From a bacterium (GTDB lineage Bacteria; Auribacterota; UBA3054): 64,000 nt of DNA. The first letter of the stretch is position 1, and each line of letters opens with the position of its first letter. Below the pieces are notes generated by a model. The model was not told where the DNA came from. It ran no database searches and was given only the letters and a program-made list of their open reading frames with translations. Location of the stretch: assembly GCA_017557885.1 (NCBI GenBank), contig JAFYXV010000009.1, forward strand, positions 62,001 to 126,000. Reading direction: 5' to 3'. This document shows positions 59,889-64,000 of the stretch, piece by piece. The position numbers and the translations under genes are program-made.

Positions 59889-60986
59889 TCAGCGCATCCT
59901 GTGGACCAGATAGATGCCCACGCCGCAGAAAACGATGTTGGCCGTCCAGCAGGCTATTATGGCGTTCAGACTGCCCTCCTTGGCCAAATTTATGAGGAAA
60001 TAGGCCACCACGAAATAACCCAGGCAAAGGATGATGCTGGTCAATACTCCCTTCATCATGCCGGCCCTGGTGTGGAAGATGCCGAAGGGGGCCGCCAGAA
60101 GGACAAAAACGAAGCAGGCGAAAGGCATGGCGTAGCGGCGGTGCAGGTCGGTGCGCAAAGAGAAATAACGGCTGGAATCCTTTTTGACGGTCCTGGCCGC
60201 GTGCTTCAGTTCGCTCAAAGTCATGTTCATCTCGTCGTCGATGGCGTGGCTGAAGATCATTTCCGGCGTCTCTTCGTAAATGGAATAGTTGCGCTTCTTG
60301 TGATCGTAAGTCTCCTTGGGCTTCTCGTCGGCGTCGTAAATGGTCTCCTTGACGTTGTAGAAATACCAGCCGTAGCCGTCAACGTATTCCGCCTTGTCAG
60401 CCTTGAGCTGCCTTATTATGCGGCGGCTGTTGGGCTTGTAATGCCTGATGGAGATGTTGCGGAACTTGTTGGGCTCCGCGGTCCCCTCGATGTTCCAGAT
60501 CCTGTTGGCCTTGGAATTCTCGAAGGTCACAAAGGTCGTGCTTTGTCCCTGGGAAATGCTCTGAGTCAGAGTTGAGGCCTTTTTGGGCATGATCTCCTCG
60601 GCTTTGCGCCTGGCAATGGGACCGCAGAATTCCGAGAGGGCGAAGGTGCCCAAGGCGATCAAAAGCGCGCAGCAAAGGTAGGGCCTGATGATCCTGGTCA
60701 GGGCGATGCCGCTGGCCCGCATGGCTATGATCTCGTTCGTCCTGCTAAGATTGCCCAGGCAGTAAAGAATAGCCAGAAGCACCGCGAAGGGCATAGTGAT
60801 GGAAAGGATCTCCGGAAGCCGCATGACATAGAAGATCGTGATCTCGCGGACCGTCTTCTCCTCCTCCAAAAAGTCGGAAAGGTTGTTCGTCATGTCGTAG
60901 GCGAAAAAGAGTATCACGAAAGCCGTCAGGCAGTAAAACAGCGGCAGGAAAAAAGATTTTATGAGATAGCGGTCGATGAGTTTCAT
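59889..60986 (-). CDS. LptF/LptG-family (YjgP/YjgQ) permease
   Basis: 365 residues with about six membrane helices. MKLIDRYLIKSFFLPLFYCL and LPEILSITMPFAVLLAILYCLG match the YjgP/YjgQ family. The periplasmic beta-jellyroll-like domain spans about 130-260, and RTNEIIAMRASGIALTRIIRP is the typical cytoplasmic coupling helix. LptF/G extract lipopolysaccharide with LptBC. F or G cannot be assigned. It starts five bases after the glycosyltransferase. Confidence 0.9.
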   Translation of the reverse strand: MKLIDRYLIKSFFLPLFYCLTAFVILFFAYDMTNNLSDFLEEEKTVREITIFYVMRLPEILSITMPFAVLLAILYCLGNLSRTNEIIAMRASGIALTRIIRPYLCCALLIALGTFALSEFCGPIARRKAEEIMPKKASTLTQSISQGQSTTFVTFENSKANRIWNIEGTAEPNKFRNISIRHYKPNSRRIIRQLKADKAEYVDGYGWYFYNVKETIYDADEKPKETYDHKKRNYSIYEETPEMIFSHAIDDEMNMTLSELKHAARTVKKDSSRYFSLRTDLHRRYAMPFACFVFVLLAAPFGIFHTRAGMMKGVLTSIILCLGYFVVAYFLINLAKEGSLNAIIACWTANIVFCGVGIYLVHRMR

Positions 60987-60990
60987 GCCG

Positions 60991-61782
60991 TCAGATCTCC
61001 TGTTTGGGAAGCAATTGGGGTTCGTAGAAAGACGTCTTGGCGGGCTTCTTTTGGAAGAGATGGGCGAACAAAAGCCTCCAGACCATGAAGACGGCTTCGT
61101 AAACGATCTTTTTGTTCATTTTGGAAGTGCCGTTGCTGCGTTCGTAGAAAATGATGGGCACTTCCCTTATCTTGAAACCCTTGAGCCAGGCGTAATAGGT
61201 CATCTCGATCTGGAAGGAATAGCCGTTGGAGCGGATCTTATCCATATCGATGGCTTCCAGAACTTTTCGCCTGAAGCATTTGAAGCCGCCCGTGGCGTCG
61301 TTGGCGGGAAGACCGGTGATTATCTTGACGTAAGTGGTGGCGAAAACCGAAAGCAGAACGCGGCGCAAAGGCCAGTTGATGACGCTGATGCCGGAGGTGT
61401 AGCGGGAGCCCAGGACCAGATCGGCATGAGTTATGACATGAAGGAAATCCGCCACATATTTGGGGTCGTGGGAAAAATCGCAGTCCATCTCGAAGATATA
61501 TTCGTAATCTCTTTCCAGGGCCCAGCGGAAGCCGGCAATGTAAGCCGTGCCCAATCCCAGCTTCCCCTCCCGGTGGATGGCGTGGGTAAGCCTGTCCCTC
61601 TCGCAAAGATCGTCGATGACAGCCCCCGTTCCGTCCGGGGAATTGTCGTCGATAAAAAGGATCCCGATGGAAGGATACGCCTCTCGGAGCGCGTCGTGCA
61701 TCCGGACTACGTTGTCCCGCTCGTTGTAGGTGGGAATGATTATGAGGGCTAAGCCTTCGTTGTTTTTAGCTTCTTCAGTCAT
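60991..61782 (-). CDS. Polyprenol phosphate glycosyltransferase (DPM1-like, GT2)
   Basis: 263 residues from ATG 61782 (MTEEAKNNEGLALIIIPTYNERDNV). The GT-A features are IPTYNERDN, ILFIDDNSPDGTG, GTAYIAGF, IFEMDCDFSHDP (D-x-D) and DATGGFKCFRRKVLE. This layout matches polyprenol monophosphomannose synthases, which make lipid-linked mannose or glucose donors. No membrane domain is attached. It shares a unit with the LptF/G-type permease. Confidence 0.88.
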   Translation of the reverse strand: MTEEAKNNEGLALIIIPTYNERDNVVRMHDALREAYPSIGILFIDDNSPDGTGAVIDDLCERDRLTHAIHREGKLGLGTAYIAGFRWALERDYEYIFEMDCDFSHDPKYVADFLHVITHADLVLGSRYTSGISVINWPLRRVLLSVFATTYVKIITGLPANDATGGFKCFRRKVLEAIDMDKIRSNGYSFQIEMTYYAWLKGFKIREVPIIFYERSNGTSKMNKKIVYEAVFMVWRLLFAHLFQKKPAKTSFYEPQLLPKQEI

Positions 61783-61803
61783 AATTTCATCTTGTAAATA
61801 AAA

Positions 61804-61832
61804 AGGATAACAGAAAGAGGAAAACATGTCAA
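61804..61832 (-). promoter_or_regulatory. Promoter of the DPM1-like/lptF-type unit
   Basis: Minus strand: TTGACA (61827-61832), 17 bases, TATCCT (61804-61809). This is a good -35 with a moderate -10, about 22 bases before the ATG at 61782. Confidence 0.7.
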
Positions 61833-61864
61833 CAAAAGCGACCCAATTCAACGGTCTCCCCTCC

Positions 61865-61893
61865 TTTACATTGAGACCTCCTTTTGCTAAAAT
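61865..61893 (+). promoter_or_regulatory. Promoter of tRNA-Ala
   Basis: TTTACA (61865-61870), 17 bases, TAAAAT (61888-61893) preceded by TTTTGC. The tRNA starts 26 bases after the -10. Confidence 0.7.
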
Positions 61894-61918
61894 GCTTGAA
61901 CGATTTTGAAAAAACAAT

Positions 61919-61994
61919 GGGCCGGTAGCTCAGCTGGGAGAGCGCAGCGTTCGCAATGCTGAGGCCGAGAGTTCGATCCTCTTCCGGTCCACCA
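61919..61994 (+). tRNA. tRNA-Ala (anticodon CGC)
   Basis: Acceptor GGGCCGG pairs with CCGGTCC (one G-U). The D arm is GCTCAGCTGGGAGAGC, the anticodon loop TTCGCAA carries CGC, and the T loop is AGTTCGATCCT. Discriminator A and CCA are encoded. It is a single-gene unit with a terminator. Confidence 0.95.
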
Positions 61995-62000
61995 ATATTA

Positions 62001-62032
62001 AAAGCCTTTCCGAAAGGGAAAGGCTTTTTCTT
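62001..62032 (+). terminator. Terminator after tRNA-Ala
   Basis: AAAGCCTTTCC, loop GAAAG, GGAAAGGCTTT, then TTCTTTTT. The stem has 11 pairs. Confidence 0.88.
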
Positions 62033-62049
62033 TTTATTCTTTTTTGGCA

Positions 62050-62083
62050 TAAAAAAACGGCCCGCTTTCGCGAGCCGTTTTTT
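62050..62083 (-). terminator. Terminator after the OmcB-like gene
   Basis: AAAAACGGCCCGC, loop TTTC, GCGAGCCGTTTTTT: an eight-position GC stem with one mismatch and A/T flanks. It lies 22 bases after the stop codon of the OmcB-like gene on the minus strand. Confidence 0.8.
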
Positions 62084-62104
62084 CCTTTACTTCAGTTGGA
62101 AGGA

Positions 62105-63562
62105 TTAATACACATGAGTGGATTCTTCTTCCACGACCGGGTTCTTGAGCAGGTCGGAATTCAGGAAGGCTTTGATACGAGCATCGCCAACAGCTTCGCC
62201 CTTGGCAGTGATCGTCCAAGTCACAGCCTGCTTCGGCGTGAGAACGGGCACGGTTTCGAAGGTGACTTCTTTGCCGCTGACAGTGCCGTTCGTGGCGCCG
62301 CCGCAAGCAACCGGGGTGACCTCAGCCGGGAAGACGACCTTCATGGTGATGGAGGTGTCGTCAGCGGAGCCCTGGTTGGTGACGGTGATGGTGTAGGTAA
62401 CCTGTTCAGCAGGTTCGGCGTCGAGCTGGATCGGGTCGGGGTTATCGACCATTTCGATCAGCAGAGCAGCCTGGCCGTACCACTTGGTGTTGGCGCAAGC
62501 CTGTTTTTCAACACCGTTGATGTTGACGGTGGCGCAGTTGGTGGTCTCGCCGACAACCGGAGAGGTGGCCACAACGCTGAACTCGACCTGCTGGCCGGGA
62601 TTCAGGGTCGGGATGGTCCAGCTGGGGGAGCTGAGCTGACCGTTGGAGCCGTTGGCGGCAAGGATGGTCAGGTTGGCGCCCGGAGCATCGGTCACGACCA
62701 CGTTTTCGAAGGTGGTGTCGCCGGTGTTCTTAACGGTGATGACGTAGTTGGCTTTCTTGTTGACCAGCTGTTCAGGCGTGCCGGTCTTGTAGATCTCGAA
62801 CTCGGGCTGGAGCACTTTCGTGCAAGCCTGAGCGTCGGCCTGGTTGGTGTTTTCACCCTTGGCGGTGACGTTGTTGCAGTAGGTGCCGCGCTGGGCAGCC
62901 ACAGCGTCGAAGGTCGCGGTCTTCACGCAGCCGGGGATCATGTCGCCAGCGTTCATGGTGAAGGTGCGGGCGGAAGGATCGGAGACCAGGGAGATGCCTT
63001 CGGGGAGCGTGTCGGTGACGACGACGTTCTTAGCAAGACCGGAGCCGACGTTCTTGACGGTCACGGTGTAGGGGAAGGGCTGGCCGACCAAAGCGGTCTC
63101 GGGGGCCGTCTTGGTGACTTCGATCCTGGGGTTGGTGGCTTTCACCACGAAGCAGGTGCGAGGATAGGCAGAAACATAAGCGCACTGCTTGAAGGTGCCT
63201 TCCTGGTTGGCCTGCCAGGTGATCTCGAGAGTCTGGCACTGGAAAGCATCCAGATCGCCGAGGTTCCAGGTCAGGGACGTGCCGTTGACCTGAGCGGCCG
63301 GAGTGGAGCTGACGTAGGTCAGGCCTTCCGGAACGGAGCTCTTGACCACGACTTCCGCCACGTCCTGGTTCGGGGTGACGACCATCTTGCTCGTGAACTG
63401 TTCGTTCAAGCTGACTTCAGTGGTGCCGGCATACTGGATACCGACCAAACTGGTGCAGGCAGCGGACCCATTCTGGGTGATAGGGGCGCAATCAGCGATA
63501 GCGGTGCCGGCGACTAAGCAGGCGACCAGGCTGATGGCCATGAGGTTTTTGAGAAGTTTCAC
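62105..63562 (-). CDS. Cysteine-rich OmcB-like protein with DUF11-type repeats
   Basis: 485 residues from a GTG start (63560-63562) with AAGGAG upstream. The signal peptide is about 1-23. The mature protein is a chain of about four DUF11-type beta-sandwich repeats, each with a TVTVKNVG- or YVITVKNTG-like strand and a DTLPEG/DAPGAN-like turn. Cys residues recur at matching positions (GCVKT, YCNNV, ACTKV, NCATV, ACANT), about eleven in the mature chain. It resembles chlamydial OmcB, a disulfide-crosslinked envelope protein. It ends EEESTHVY, shared with the upstream paralogue. Confidence 0.82.
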   Translation of the reverse strand: MKLLKNLMAISLVACLVAGTAIADCAPITQNGSAACTSLVGIQYAGTTEVSLNEQFTSKMVVTPNQDVAEVVVKSSVPEGLTYVSSTPAAQVNGTSLTWNLGDLDAFQCQTLEITWQANQEGTFKQCAYVSAYPRTCFVVKATNPRIEVTKTAPETALVGQPFPYTVTVKNVGSGLAKNVVVTDTLPEGISLVSDPSARTFTMNAGDMIPGCVKTATFDAVAAQRGTYCNNVTAKGENTNQADAQACTKVLQPEFEIYKTGTPEQLVNKKANYVITVKNTGDTTFENVVVTDAPGANLTILAANGSNGQLSSPSWTIPTLNPGQQVEFSVVATSPVVGETTNCATVNINGVEKQACANTKWYGQAALLIEMVDNPDPIQLDAEPAEQVTYTITVTNQGSADDTSITMKVVFPAEVTPVACGGATNGTVSGKEVTFETVPVLTPKQAVTWTITAKGEAVGDARIKAFLNSDLLKNPVVEEESTHVY

Positions 63563-63577
63563 TTCTTTCTCCTTATT

Positions 63578-63614
63578 GTTAAACGTTTAACTGTTATGGC
63601 GGGCGCTACCCGCC
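63578..63614 (-). promoter_or_regulatory. Palindrome and intercistronic hairpin upstream of the OmcB-like gene
   Basis: GTTAAACGTTTAAC (63578-63591) is a perfect 14-base palindrome just before the ribosome-binding site. GGCGGG...CCCGCC (63598-63614) is a 6-bp hairpin with a five-base loop. No -10/-35 is evident in the 76-base gap, so the gene may be read through from its upstream paralogue, with the hairpin acting in RNA processing or stability. Confidence 0.5.
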
Positions 63615-63638
63615 TTTTGCTTTGGTGAACTAAAAATA

Positions 63639-64000
63639 TCAGTACAGGTGCGTGGACTCTTCTTCCGCGACCGGGGTCTCGAGAAGGTTCGTCTTCACGT
63701 ACACTTTGAGTCTGGCGTCATCCACGCTCAAAGCCTGCGCTTTTATCTTGTAAATTATTTCCTGTTTGGGTTCGATCACCGGGACCGGGGCGAAGATGAC
63801 CTTCTGGCCCTGGATCTGGCTGCCGACGGCGCCGCTGACCGCCAGAGGCTTGAGGCTCGGCGGGAAGACAGCCGTGACTTCCACGTTGCCGTCCTGAGCG
63901 GTGCCCTGGTTCATGACCGAGATCGTATAGACAGTCTCGCCGCCGATCTCAACCGGGTCGGGATGATCCACGACTTCCAGTCTGACAGCCGGCATGCCGC
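63639..64000 (-). CDS. OmcB/DUF11-type protein, C-terminal part (cut by window edge)
   Basis: Only the last 120 or so codons are present; the frame is open to the window end. ARLEVVDHPDPVEIGGETVYTISVMNQG-type sequence matches the last repeat of the neighbouring OmcB-like protein (VDNPDPIQLDAEPAEQVTYTI). The C terminus EEESTHLY also matches. An ATG at 63995 is unlikely to be the true start. This is the upstream member of a tandem pair. Confidence 0.8.
   Translation of the reverse strand, partial: GMPAVRLEVVDHPDPVEIGGETVYTISVMNQGTAQDGNVEVTAVFPPSLKPLAVSGAVGSQIQGQKVIFAPVPVIEPKQEIIYKIKAQALSVDDARLKVYVKTNLLETPVAEEESTHLY

Overview
This window is a gene-dense bacterial chromosome segment of moderately high GC with short intergenic gaps and long co-directional gene runs. 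It has diderm hallmarks: Tol-type motor genes, an MCE (MlaD) protein, an LptF/LptG-type permease and many lipoproteins. It also carries PEP-CTERM-like sorting signals, tandem cysteine-rich OmcB/DUF11-type proteins, a lipoprotein serpin and a GH97 glycosidase. Together these suggest a PVC-superphylum bacterium, most plausibly Lentisphaeria (Victivallales-like, host- or gut-associated). The taxonomy is inference: no rRNA gene is present.

Layout. 1-4377 (-): ftsK, rodZ-like, rimO, pgsA (cut by the window edge). 4491-5505 (-): a coiled-coil membrane protein coupled to a 54-residue lipoprotein, with promoter and terminator. 5606-8899 (-): purS-purQ-purL. 8971-10539 (-): an exported TPR protein. 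10712-18143 (+): HU, argC, gltX, der, plsY-like, ybeY, a CNNM/CorC-type protein and a HAD phosphatase. 18187-22188 (+): nrdR, an ATP-cone protein with a degenerate class III reductase-like body, ispD and a GT2. 22262-22440 (+): tRNA-Lys and tRNA-Glu. 22474-35501 (-): about 13 kb of nearly gapless genes: cvpA, ddl, serS, tolQ, two tolR/exbD, a TonB/TolA-like protein, a methyltransferase, a serpin, two unknowns, an MBOAT acyltransferase with its probable SGNH-like partner, a flippase-like protein and an RluA-type synthase.

35675-42052: GNAT (+), GH97 with an inserted NPCBM-like domain (-), djlA-like and dinG with an N-terminal JAB domain (-). 42239-42517 (+): an RRM protein with a structured leader. 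42597-47235 (-): prolyl oligopeptidase, transport auxiliary lipoprotein, MlaD, DUF5131. 47325-50125 (+): pyrR-pyrB-pyrC with a terminator after pyrR. 50205-51614 (-): an M28-like peptidase and a lipoprotein. 51709-58408 (-): two tandem giant exported paralogues (Kelch-like, BACON-like, beta-helix, PEP-CTERM). 58544-59826 (+): a membrane protein and folA. 59889-61782 (-): an LptF/G-type permease and a DPM1-type glycosyltransferase. 61919-61994: tRNA-Ala(CGC). 62105-64000 (-): two OmcB-like proteins, the upstream one cut by the window edge.

Two expression features recur. Most recognisable promoters carry an extended -10 of the form TTTGCTATAAT with a weak -35. In six genes the -10 lies only 6-8 bases before the ATG, implying leaderless transcripts. 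No CRISPR array, insertion sequence, prophage block or replication origin was seen. The only stretch over 300 bases without a protein gene is 61783-62104, which holds a promoter, tRNA-Ala and two terminators.
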